Positions 6,368-13,406 of a DNA stretch of 14,419 bases are shown piece by piece. The DNA lies in contig DPJH01000003.1 of NCBI GenBank assembly GCA_003543115.1, positions 1 to 14,419 of the forward strand. The letters are read 5' to 3'. The DNA is from Candidatus Moraniibacteriota bacterium (GTDB lineage: Bacteria; Patescibacteriota; Minisyncoccia; Moranbacterales; UBA2206). Position numbers and translations under genes: made by a program. Position 1 is the first letter of the stretch; each line of letters starts with the position of its first letter. The notes beneath the pieces were generated by a model. The model worked only from the letters and a program-made list of their open reading frames with translations. It was not told the DNA's origin and ran no database searches.

Positions 6368-7756
6368 TTATCGCAGATCGTTGACGGCTTTTTTAAATTT
6401 ATCTCCCCTGTCAAATTCATTAAGAAAAAGTCCGAAACTAGCGGTTCCGGGAGAAAGCAAAACAACATCTCCCTCGCTTGAAAGCTTCCTGGCTTGCCAA
6501 ACAGCTTCATCCATAGAATCCGCAATGATAAAATCATCTTCTTTGCCCATATTTTTCAATTCCTGAATTATCTTATCGGTTCCTTCTCCTTTTAGAAAAA
6601 CAAGTTTATGAATTTTCCCGGCAATGGCCTCGGCCAATTCTTTCATGCTTAATTTTTTATCTGACCCGCCTGCAATCAACACCAACGGCTCGTCAAAAGA
6701 GTTGATTCCGGAAATAGCACCGTCCGGAGAAGTGGCGGTCGAGTCATTATAATATCTCACTCCCTGAAAATTACGCACGAGTTCCAAATGATGAGGAAGT
6801 CCAACAAATGAAGCAATCCCCTCCCGAATAAACTCATTCTCAATACCGATAAATTTAGTGGCGCCTATGCTTGCCAAAACATTTTTTACATTGTGCTCTC
6901 CTGGTATTTTTATTTCATTTTTAGACATAATTTTCTCCACCCTATCTCGATCTCTCGCACAAATATCATCATTAGAAAGATAAACTGCATTGCCTTTGCC
7001 TATCTCTTTATCAGAAAATTTTATGATTTGAGACTTTATTTTTGGCTCCAATTCTCTTAGTGTTTCGTTGTCCTCATTAATCACGCAAAAATCTGTTTCC
7101 TTTTGGTTGCTGAAAATATATTCCTTATCCGCTAAATACTCTTCAAGGTTTTTATAATAATTCAAATGATCTTGAAAGATATTAGTAAAAACAGCAACAT
7201 GAGGACTAAGCTGATATTTTCCGAGAGCACTCAATCTCCAACTAGATAGCTCAAAAACTACCCATGAATCAGGCTCCAGTTCACTCAACTGATCCAAAAC
7301 TGAAACTTGTCCGATACCAACTTTCACTGGATTTTTTCCAGCTTTTTCCAGGATATTAAAAATAAGAGAAGAAGTGGTGGTTTTCCCTCGAGTTCCAGTT
7401 ACGCCAATAATTTTGTTTTTACATAGCTTGAAAAATAAACTGGAATCAATTTCAACTGGAATATTATTTTCTAAAGCCAATTGAATATAGCGATTGGTCC
7501 ATGGGACACCTGGGTTCTTGATAACCATGTCCGCTTTTAAGAAATCCTCATCGCGATGTCCCCCAAAAACATACTCAACATTTTCAACATTTTTTAGTTT
7601 TTCCAGAGAAAACCCTAATTCAGATTCTTCTTTCAAATCAGTTGCAATTACCCGAGCTCCATTTTCGGAAAGGAATCTGGTTATCCCTACTCCTCCGCCA
7701 TTCAATCCCAATCCCATTACCGTTATTTTTTTCCCCTTAAAATCAGTTATTTTCAT
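6368..7756 (-). CDS. murD: UDP-N-acetylmuramoylalanine--D-glutamate ligase
   Basis: MurD adds D-glutamate to UDP-MurNAc-L-Ala in the cytoplasm, using ATP, in peptidoglycan synthesis. The 462-residue length is normal. An N-terminal Rossmann-like domain begins MGLGLNGGGVG. The ATP loop is GTRGKTT (121-127; the family usually has N where R123 is). The central-domain motif ELSSW, a DHL motif in TNIFQDHLNYY, the lysine in DKEYIF that is carbamoylated in the family, and EHNVKNV follow. The C-terminal ligase domain has NDSTATS, GGSDKK and SPGTASFG. NDSTAT stands where E. coli MurD has NDSKAT; the lysine there helps position D-Glu, so this is a variant, though I believe such variants occur elsewhere. 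It starts 10 nt after the D-aminoacylase-like gene and is the last gene of the run, ended by a terminator. SD is weak (GCGGAAA). Confidence 0.93.
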   Translation of the reverse strand: MKITDFKGKKITVMGLGLNGGGVGITRFLSENGARVIATDLKEESELGFSLEKLKNVENVEYVFGGHRDEDFLKADMVIKNPGVPWTNRYIQLALENNIPVEIDSSLFFKLCKNKIIGVTGTRGKTTTSSLIFNILEKAGKNPVKVGIGQVSVLDQLSELEPDSWVVFELSSWRLSALGKYQLSPHVAVFTNIFQDHLNYYKNLEEYLADKEYIFSNQKETDFCVINEDNETLRELEPKIKSQIIKFSDKEIGKGNAVYLSNDDICARDRDRVEKIMSKNEIKIPGEHNVKNVLASIGATKFIGIENEFIREGIASFVGLPHHLELVRNFQGVRYYNDSTATSPDGAISGINSFDEPLVLIAGGSDKKLSMKELAEAIAGKIHKLVFLKGEGTDKIIQELKNMGKEDDFIIADSMDEAVWQARKLSSEGDVVLLSPGTASFGLFLNEFDRGDKFKKAVNDLR

Positions 7757-7766
7757 TTATTTCCGC

Positions 7767-9338
7767 TTATCTTCTTATTACCTCTCCCGGCCTATTTCCA
7801 TTGCATGCGCCTTCTTGCAGAACAATTTTACCATTTATTAAGACAAAATCAATACCTCTGCTATATTGATAGGGATTTTCAATTGTCGCCATATCGCTTA
7901 TTTCATCTCTATTGAAAACAACCACATCCGCATAATATCCTTCTTTTATCGTTCCTCTTTTTTCAATGCCGAATTTTTTAGCCGGAATGGAGGTCATTTT
8001 GGAAATAGCTTCTTCCCATCTCAGGATTCTTTTTCCTAAAACATACTTCGATAGCACTTTTGTAAATGTTCCAAAGCTTCTAGGATGCACAACTTCTCCT
8101 GTTTTCCCATGAACATCGTCATATCCCGATCCGTTAGTAGAGACTATTGCCGCTGGATGAATCAAGGCTTTCTCTATATTTTCATCAGACAGAACATCCA
8201 TAGAAATGATTATTCTTCCATCAGAAGCAATCAAAGTGTCGATTACGGCATCTTCGATTGATTTTTCCTGAGAAAATGCTATTTCTGATATTTTTCTTCG
8301 AGAAAGCGTCTTATTCAACAAAGAACTGGCAATTTCAATCTTCGAATAGTCTACATCGGATTCTCTCATTTCATTTGTGATTCTTTCTCGTAAAATCGGA
8401 TCCTTAAGACGCGCGATCATCATTTTTTTCCCTCCGTCAGTTGCCCAAAAAGGAAGGAGAGTGTATAGGACCGATCCGACATTAGTATACGGATATACAT
8501 CAAATGTCACATCTATTCCGTTTTCTCTGGCGTGGGAAATCATATCTAAAGCCGTATCCATAAGACCCCAATTTTTTTCACCTACTGCTTTTAGGTGGGA
8601 AATGTGCAATTTTACATTCGTTTTTCTGGCAATTTCCAGAGATTCTTCAACTGATTCGACAAGTCCATGCCTCTCATTGCGCATATGCGTCACATACACT
8701 CCGTCATATTTTTTGATAGTTTTGGCAATAGCGATCAGCTCCTCCTCGCTCGTACTTCTGGCATGAGTATAGACCAATCCTGAAGACATGCCCAGCGAAC
8801 CTTCTTTTATGGCAATAGCTACTTTTTTTGATAAAAAGTCAATTTCATCAAGCTTGAGTCCTCGCATGTCATCACCCACGATCATTCTTCGCAAAGTTGC
8901 ATGCCCTACAAAAGTTGCAAAATTCAGAGCCAATTTTCTTTTTTCAATTTCTTTCAAAAATTCTTTCATAGTCAGCCAATTCAAACTCGTCTTATTGATA
9001 TTTGACCATTTTTGAAGTGATTCGATAGCCTTGGCGCCTAAAAGCGGAGCCAGAGAAGCGCCACAGTTGCCGCCAATGATGGTGGTTATCCCTTGATACA
9101 GCAAACTTTCAAGTTGCGGATTGGAAAATATCTGCCAATAGGCATCACTATGGTTGTTGACGTCAATAAATCCGGGACAAATCAGACGCTCGGAAGCGTC
9201 AATTTCGATGTCTGCTTTTTCATTCTGCAGCTTTCCGATTTTTACAATCCTATCGTCCTTTATTCCAATATCAGCTCTATACATAGGCTCTCCGCTTCCA
9301 TCGATTAGTGTTCCGTTTTTTATTAGAATGTCATACAT
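7767..9338 (-). CDS. D-aminoacylase-like amidohydrolase (N-acyl-D-amino-acid deacylase family)
   Basis: A 523-residue amidohydrolase-fold enzyme. Family members hydrolyse N-acyl-D-amino acids to a D-amino acid and a carboxylate. Visible landmarks are an N-terminal beta sandwich with IKNGTLIDGSG, then the metal-site region PGFIDVNNHSD (55-65), GGNCGAS with C92, THMRNE with H218, HISHLK with H248, and the C-terminal HPRSFGTF and GTIKEGYYADVVVF motifs. C92, H218 and H248 match the tight zinc ligands of the Alcaligenes enzyme. The usual HxH is NNH here (N61), and the usual SDG loop aspartate is replaced in STNGSG (400-405), so the second, weak metal site looks altered. Substrate is uncertain; a related urease-superfamily deacetylase role is possible. 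It is followed 10 nt later by murD, which uses D-glutamate. No SD is seen. Confidence 0.85.
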   Translation of the reverse strand: MYDILIKNGTLIDGSGEPMYRADIGIKDDRIVKIGKLQNEKADIEIDASERLICPGFIDVNNHSDAYWQIFSNPQLESLLYQGITTIIGGNCGASLAPLLGAKAIESLQKWSNINKTSLNWLTMKEFLKEIEKRKLALNFATFVGHATLRRMIVGDDMRGLKLDEIDFLSKKVAIAIKEGSLGMSSGLVYTHARSTSEEELIAIAKTIKKYDGVYVTHMRNERHGLVESVEESLEIARKTNVKLHISHLKAVGEKNWGLMDTALDMISHARENGIDVTFDVYPYTNVGSVLYTLLPFWATDGGKKMMIARLKDPILRERITNEMRESDVDYSKIEIASSLLNKTLSRRKISEIAFSQEKSIEDAVIDTLIASDGRIIISMDVLSDENIEKALIHPAAIVSTNGSGYDDVHGKTGEVVHPRSFGTFTKVLSKYVLGKRILRWEEAISKMTSIPAKKFGIEKRGTIKEGYYADVVVFNRDEISDMATIENPYQYSRGIDFVLINGKIVLQEGACNGNRPGEVIRR

Positions 9339-9383
9339 GAAATTAATTTTAAATTAAATTACTGCGGAGTATTTAGAAAGATA

Positions 9384-10388
9384 CTATAGATTATTGCTCA
9401 CAATCTCCGCTAATTCCACCAATCTATTGGAATATCCCCATTCATTATCATACCAGCCCACAACCTTAACCAGATTTCCATTGGCCATAGTCAATGACAA
9501 GTCAACAATAGCCGAATTTGGATTCCCCTTGAAATCCATAGAAACCAACTGTTCTTCTTCGACTGCCAAAATAGTTTTCATTTTCTCTTGAGCTGATTTT
9601 TTAAAAGCTTCATTAACTTCATCCGCGTCAACTTCCCTTTTTACATTACAGATAAAATCTACGATAGAGACCACTGGTGTCGGCACGCGCAACGAAATTC
9701 CATCCAGTTTCCCTTCAAGATGAGGCATAACCAAACCTACTGTCTTGGCAGCTCCGGTTGTAGTTGGAATAATGTTAAGCGCAGCAGCTCTAGCCCTTCG
9801 CAGATCGCGATGAGGAAGATCTTGCAATCTTTGATCATTGGTGTAGGAATGAGTGGTGGTCATAAAACCTTTCTCCAATCCGAAACTATCATCCAACACT
9901 TTTATCATAGGAGCCAAACAATTAGTGGTGCAAGATCCGTTAGAAATTATATGATCAACTTCCGAATTATAGTTTTCTTCATTTACGCCGATCAAATACA
10001 CTGGAATATCTCCCTTAGGAGGAGAAGAAAGAATGACTTTTTTCGCTCCAGCCGCTATATGTTTTTGTGATTTTTCCCTGTCTTCAAAGGCGCCTGTGCA
10101 TTCCAAAACAATCTCTACTCCCATTTCTCCCCAAGGAAGGCTTTCCGGATCTTTTTCGCTGAAATATTTTATAGTTTTTCCATTTACGACTATCTCGGAA
10201 GACTCTTCATTTATTTCAATGCTGCGATTATATTGTCCGAAACTTGAATCATATTTCAAAAGATGGGCGGCGGTCTTAAGATCAGTCAGATCATTAATAG
10301 CTACCACTTCTAGATTCTCTTTCTCTAAAGCTATTTTAAGAGATGGCCTTCCGATGCGACCGAAACCATTAATTGCAATTTTTGTCAT
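9384..10388 (-). CDS. gap: Glyceraldehyde-3-phosphate dehydrogenase, type I
   Basis: A 334-residue cytoplasmic glycolytic enzyme that oxidises glyceraldehyde 3-phosphate with NAD and phosphate to 1,3-bisphosphoglycerate. The N-terminus has the Rossmann motif INGFGRIGR (6-14), and N32-D33 after the second strand favours NAD. The catalytic Cys is C153 in SNGSCTTNCLAP (commonly SNASCTTNC), with the general base H180 in TTTHSYTNDQ. Other family marks are DLRRARAAALNIIPT, LRVPTPVVS and WYDNEWGYSNR. The length is normal. It lies between hypA (32 nt upstream) and the D-aminoacylase-like gene (45 nt downstream) on the same strand. There is no SD, only an A-rich stretch, and a TATAAT-like box (10403-10408 on the minus strand) lacks a good -35, so a separate promoter is doubtful. 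Confidence 0.97.
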   Translation of the reverse strand: MTKIAINGFGRIGRPSLKIALEKENLEVVAINDLTDLKTAAHLLKYDSSFGQYNRSIEINEESSEIVVNGKTIKYFSEKDPESLPWGEMGVEIVLECTGAFEDREKSQKHIAAGAKKVILSSPPKGDIPVYLIGVNEENYNSEVDHIISNGSCTTNCLAPMIKVLDDSFGLEKGFMTTTHSYTNDQRLQDLPHRDLRRARAAALNIIPTTTGAAKTVGLVMPHLEGKLDGISLRVPTPVVSIVDFICNVKREVDADEVNEAFKKSAQEKMKTILAVEEEQLVSMDFKGNPNSAIVDLSLTMANGNLVKVVGWYDNEWGYSNRLVELAEIVSNNL

Positions 10389-10420
10389 TTTTTTTATTTT
10401 TAATTATATTTGTTATATTT

Positions 10421-10696
10421 TTATTCTACCTCAATATTTGTTATTTTCCAATCATCTCCGGCTACCTTTTTTACATCAAACCGGGTTTGGGATAGCTGGG
10501 TATTTCCGGCAAAACTCTTCAGTCCGAATAATAGGTTTTCTAAATTAATATCATCTATATGTTCCGGCAGTCCGTCATGGGCCAATACGATGCTTCCTAT
10601 CTCAAGAGAAACTTTTGATATTTTCTTTAGATTCTTTTCTTTGGCTATTTCTTCAATTTTTTCCAATATCTGCTTGGCTAGAAAAAAATCATGCAT
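10421..10696 (-). CDS. hypA: HypA-like hydrogenase nickel chaperone lacking the zinc domain
   Basis: HypA delivers nickel to the large subunit of [NiFe] hydrogenase. This 91-residue protein keeps the family N-terminus MHD (His2 is the nickel ligand; the third residue is usually Glu), the first amphipathic helix (FLAKQILEKIEEIAKEKNLKKI), the strand SKVSLEIGSI and the later helix INLENLLFGLK. Normal HypA is about 113 residues, with two CxxC pairs forming a zinc finger between the strands. Here there is no cysteine at all: the strand TRFDVKKV runs almost directly into DDWKITNIEVE, the usual C-terminal strand. The zinc-binding part thus appears cleanly removed, not broken by a frameshift. It lies between desulfoferrodoxin and gap on the same strand as the hydrogenase genes. 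No SD is seen. Confidence 0.8.
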   Translation of the reverse strand: MHDFFLAKQILEKIEEIAKEKNLKKISKVSLEIGSIVLAHDGLPEHIDDINLENLLFGLKSFAGNTQLSQTRFDVKKVAGDDWKITNIEVE

Positions 10697-10723
10697 GTTT
10701 TTATCTAAATATTTTTAATTTAA

Positions 10724-11098
10724 CTACGCTTTCCAAAGTCCGTGCAAATTGCAATACGAGCGCACTTCAAAATGCTCTGCTTCAAAAAAGAACTCCGCTT
10801 CCGGCGTCTTGCCCGGTCCCAGTCTTTTTCGATAGGTCCTATGCTCGGTAATGACTTCAATCCATTCTATATAATGCTCGCTCTCCATTGGATGCGGCAT
10901 GCTTCCCACGCTCACAATCACTCCTCCGTCAATTTTTTCCACTACCGGCTTGTGTTTTTCGTATTTTTCCTCATCGTCTCTTTCTAATTGCAATTCCATA
11001 GCCTCTCCGCAACAGACTAATTCGCCATCGCCAATATGCGTCACTTCAATCATGTTTCCACAAACATTGCATTTATAGATTTGATTTAAAATTGTCAT
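10724..11098 (-). CDS. dfx: Desulfoferrodoxin (2Fe superoxide reductase)
   Basis: A 124-residue cytoplasmic protein that reduces superoxide to hydrogen peroxide. The N-terminal desulforedoxin domain has four cysteines for the rubredoxin-like Fe site (C10, C13, C29, C30: KCNVCG and VCCGEAM). The C-terminal superoxide reductase domain shows the ligands of the catalytic Fe: H49 (EKHKP), H69 (MPHP), H75 (SEHYIEW), C116 and H119 (SYCNLHG). E47 and K48, which guide superoxide, are also present. These numbers match classic desulfoferrodoxins exactly, so it should be functional. Such proteins are typical of anaerobes. It follows the hydrogenase large-subunit gene by 118 nt, with a hairpin in between, and precedes hypA by 27 nt. 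No SD is seen. Confidence 0.95.
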   Translation of the reverse strand: MTILNQIYKCNVCGNMIEVTHIGDGELVCCGEAMELQLERDDEEKYEKHKPVVEKIDGGVIVSVGSMPHPMESEHYIEWIEVITEHRTYRKRLGPGKTPEAEFFFEAEHFEVRSYCNLHGLWKA

Positions 11099-11110
11099 TT
11101 GTTTGCAATA

Positions 11111-11156
11111 ATCGCCGATATTGAATCAAATTCATCTGAATTGAAACATAGGCGAT
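11111..11156 (-). other. Hairpin-forming inverted repeat between hydrogenase and desulfoferrodoxin
   Basis: An outer ATCGCC/GGCGAT pair (11111-11116 and 11151-11156) encloses a second arm pair, TCAAATTCA with TGAATTGA (11126-11134 and 11137-11144, one bulge), leaving a 2-nt centre that must open into a small loop. No U-rich tail follows on the minus strand, so it is not a normal terminator. It could be an operator, a transcript-processing site or an mRNA stabiliser; none is shown. Confidence 0.4.
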
Positions 11157-11216
11157 ATATTTATTAAAAAAATTATTTACGCTTATTAGTAGGCTATCAT
11201 TCTCAGTTATTTGCTT

Positions 11217-12476
11217 CTAGTGCACCGCACAAGAAATGCATGGATCATATGCCCTGATAAAAGCTCGCAATTTCTTTTGTCTGTCCACGTCTTCCAAATG
11301 CAAAATTTGCTTTATATAGTCAGCGATATCATCTTCCAAATTGGCTAAAAATTGGGCTGTTGGCGTAATTATATTGGCGTTCCTCACACATCCTTTTTCA
11401 TCCACTTCCACATGGTAATAGAGAGTCCCGCGCGGAGCTTCCACTGCCGCCACTCCCACCCCTGCTCGCACATCATACATGCCGGTCACCACTTTCTCCA
11501 GATTACTATCTAAAAGTTCCTTCAATTTATTATCAACCTCTTCTATGCAATGGATCACTTCAAGCATTTGGAATAAAATATTGTGAAACGGATTATAGTC
11601 CGGAAAAGAAAAACCTAAGCCATTCAAATAGTCAGCCGCTTTCGGGTTAAGGTTTTCTCGACTGAGATTTATTCTGGCAATTGCTCCAACCATATAGCTG
11701 TTTCCTTCATGATCCACTTTTTTAATTACTCCATTTTGTTTTTGCAGTTCATGAAAATTGGACTCAAATTTGCCCACTGGAATATGCAAGCCCTTTGAAG
11801 AAATAATGTCTCCGTCATAAATGGCATATTTTCCCCGGCCGCCCAATCCTATATACTCAGTCTCTCTTTGAAAATCAGGTATTTTTATTTTTTTGAAAAA
11901 CTCTCCTAAAAACAAGGCGCTTTCCAAAACTTTCTCGCCATCTGCTACGATCTTCTGCAACGCTTCCACGCTTGGAGCCTTCTTAAATCCTCCCACCTCA
12001 TTGTTCATAGGATGAATCACTCTTCCTCCGATGGCTTTTACGATACTCATTCCATATTCACGCAATCTTACGGCGATTTTTGTCTCTTCCGGATAGGCAC
12101 TTACCAGCTGGATATCATTTTCCATATCCAAGAAATCAGCCAAAGATAAAAAGAAAAGATGCAAGGAATGCGAGTGGATAATTTGCGCCAATTCCATAAC
12201 CGAGCGCAATTTTTCAGTTTCCGCAGTGACTTTCACTCCCATAGCATTTTCCAAGGCTTTGATAGAAGTCAAATTGTGCACCACCGGACAAATTCCGCAA
12301 ATTCTCTGAGCGACAATCGGCATATCGGCATAATTTCGTCCTACCAGCACTCCTTCAATGAGACGGATTCCTTCTTGCACTTCCAGCTTAGCGCTTTTTA
12401 CATCTCCGTGGATGACACTGGCCATGAATCCGGCATGCCCCTCCATCTTTGCAATATGATTTATTTTTATTTCCAT
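11217..12476 (-). CDS. [NiFe] hydrogenase large subunit, group 3b-like, without C-terminal tail
   Basis: The catalytic subunit (HydA/ShyA type) that holds the Ni-Fe(CN)2CO centre and interconverts H2 with protons and electrons. At 419 residues its motifs are E12 in KMEGHAG, the L1 motif RICGICPVVH with C60 and C63, and the L2 motif DPCISCAVH with C413 and C416. The segments SSKGLHIPV, SYMVGAIARINL, AVEAPRGTLYYH and ITPTAQ are characteristic of group 3 (3b/3c) enzymes. The protein ends at H419, the residue after which a maturation protease normally removes a C-terminal peptide, so no such peptide exists. No accessory protease gene is seen in the window. It follows the small subunit by 33 nt on the same strand; no clear SD. 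Group 3b is my best estimate; a close relative of 3c or an unnamed subgroup is possible. Confidence 0.93.
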   Translation of the reverse strand: MEIKINHIAKMEGHAGFMASVIHGDVKSAKLEVQEGIRLIEGVLVGRNYADMPIVAQRICGICPVVHNLTSIKALENAMGVKVTAETEKLRSVMELAQIIHSHSLHLFFLSLADFLDMENDIQLVSAYPEETKIAVRLREYGMSIVKAIGGRVIHPMNNEVGGFKKAPSVEALQKIVADGEKVLESALFLGEFFKKIKIPDFQRETEYIGLGGRGKYAIYDGDIISSKGLHIPVGKFESNFHELQKQNGVIKKVDHEGNSYMVGAIARINLSRENLNPKAADYLNGLGFSFPDYNPFHNILFQMLEVIHCIEEVDNKLKELLDSNLEKVVTGMYDVRAGVGVAAVEAPRGTLYYHVEVDEKGCVRNANIITPTAQFLANLEDDIADYIKQILHLEDVDRQKKLRAFIRAYDPCISCAVH

Positions 12477-12509
12477 AATATTTTCGGTTATTATTTTTCT
12501 AACAATTTA

Positions 12510-13298
12510 TTATTTGGATTCTTTCTCCCGAGCCTCAATATCATCACGCAAACCGAATATCTCTGCTATATTTTCAAATTCATGGTCACTTATCATATTT
12601 TTAAGCGTAGCTCTCATGGCTTTAATGTTTCCCTTTGGCCTCAGTCCGCGGCAACCCTGGCAAGTCATGCGGGAAGTCGGGCAAACTGCATTGCATCCTC
12701 CTTGAATCATCGGACCAAAACAAGGCTTCTTATCCAAAAGCAAGCACCTGTTTCCAGCTGCTTTGCATTCCACGCATACCGGAGCATCAGGAATAGTTGG
12801 AACTTCGCCCTTCAAAAGAAATGGGATATATTTCAAAAATTCTTCAGCATTAATCGGGCAACCTGGAAAAGTAAAATCCACTTTCACGAAATTATCAATT
12901 TCTCTGATTTCCGGGTTATTAATGCCCTGGACGTATTTATATACATGCTTAATAGTGTTTATTCCCTCATGGTAGTTTTTTATTTCCGGCACGCCTCCCA
13001 TAGCGGCGCAATTTCCCAAAGCTACCAAAAGCTTGCTGCGCGCTCTCAATGACTCTAAAGTTTTCCTATTGTCCTCCGTAACCGGATTTCCTTCCACCAG
13101 AGCCAGATCAATCATTCTTCCGTCATCCTCTTCATCTTCAATTAAACGAAAATCAGCCAATTCCACCTGGACAGCAAATTCCAAAAATTTTTCCCCTAAA
13201 TCCAAAAGGGCAAATTGACACCCTTCGCAAGATGTGAGACTGACAATCGCCACTTTCGGTTTTTTAGATTCTTCTTCAGTATTTTTATTTTCTTCCAT
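12510..13298 (-). CDS. [NiFe] hydrogenase small subunit, group 3b-like
   Basis: The electron-transfer subunit (HydD/ShyD type, NuoB-like fold) that carries the iron-sulphur relay next to the Ni-Fe site. It has 262 residues. The proximal [4Fe-4S] ligands are C24 and C27 (TSCEGCQ), C97 (GNCAAMGG) and C147 (FPGCPI). Eight more cysteines in the C-terminal third, C175, C178, C185, C193, C202, C206, C213 and C216 (motifs VCVECK, PCFGP, GGCNAVCP, CQGCRG), fit two further clusters, as in group 3b/3c enzymes. There is no Tat signal, so it is cytoplasmic. In group 3b operons the beta and gamma subunits (Fe-S, and FAD/NAD(P) diaphorase) normally precede it; here the upstream side is a divergent hypF-like gene, so they are absent from this locus. 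It is the first gene of the run, and no SD is visible before the ATG. Confidence 0.93.
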   Translation of the reverse strand: MEENKNTEEESKKPKVAIVSLTSCEGCQFALLDLGEKFLEFAVQVELADFRLIEDEEDDGRMIDLALVEGNPVTEDNRKTLESLRARSKLLVALGNCAAMGGVPEIKNYHEGINTIKHVYKYVQGINNPEIREIDNFVKVDFTFPGCPINAEEFLKYIPFLLKGEVPTIPDAPVCVECKAAGNRCLLLDKKPCFGPMIQGGCNAVCPTSRMTCQGCRGLRPKGNIKAMRATLKNMISDHEFENIAEIFGLRDDIEAREKESK

Positions 13299-13377
13299 AG
13301 ATAATTTTTATTTTTATTATTTATATTTTAACATATTTTTTCCTCTTTGAATATTTGTTTATTTATAATACACTAGA

Positions 13378-13406
13378 GTTATAATAGTTTTATTGAGTAT
13401 ATGCAA
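13378..13406 (-). promoter_or_regulatory. Possible promoter of the hydrogenase run
   Basis: On the minus strand: TTGCAT (13406-13401), 17 nt, TATAAC (13383-13378), each matching the consensus at 4-5 of 6. The -35 covers the start codon of the divergent hypF-like gene and the -10 overlaps its own possible -10, so the two transcripts would compete. The leader to 13298 would be about 73 nt. Confidence 0.35.
13380..13385 (+). promoter_or_regulatory. Possible -10 box of the hypF-like gene
   Basis: TATAAT at 13380-13385 would place the transcription start about 9 nt before the ATG at 13401, an almost leaderless message consistent with the missing SD. No convincing -35 lies 16-18 nt upstream. Confidence 0.3.

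Noticed and set aside
9369..9386. AGTAT/ATACT hairpin at the end of gap read as a terminator
   Set aside because: A 5-bp AT-rich stem overlapping the stop codon with no U-tract; too weak to claim.
10033..10548. A 171-codon plus-strand open frame across gap and hypA
   Set aside because: It is antisense to the clear GAPDH gene and runs into hypA; it is a shadow of those genes.
12159..13052. A 297-codon open frame on the plus strand
   Set aside because: It lies antisense to both hydrogenase subunit genes, which have complete motif sets; its product has no recognisable features, and no SD or promoter precedes it.
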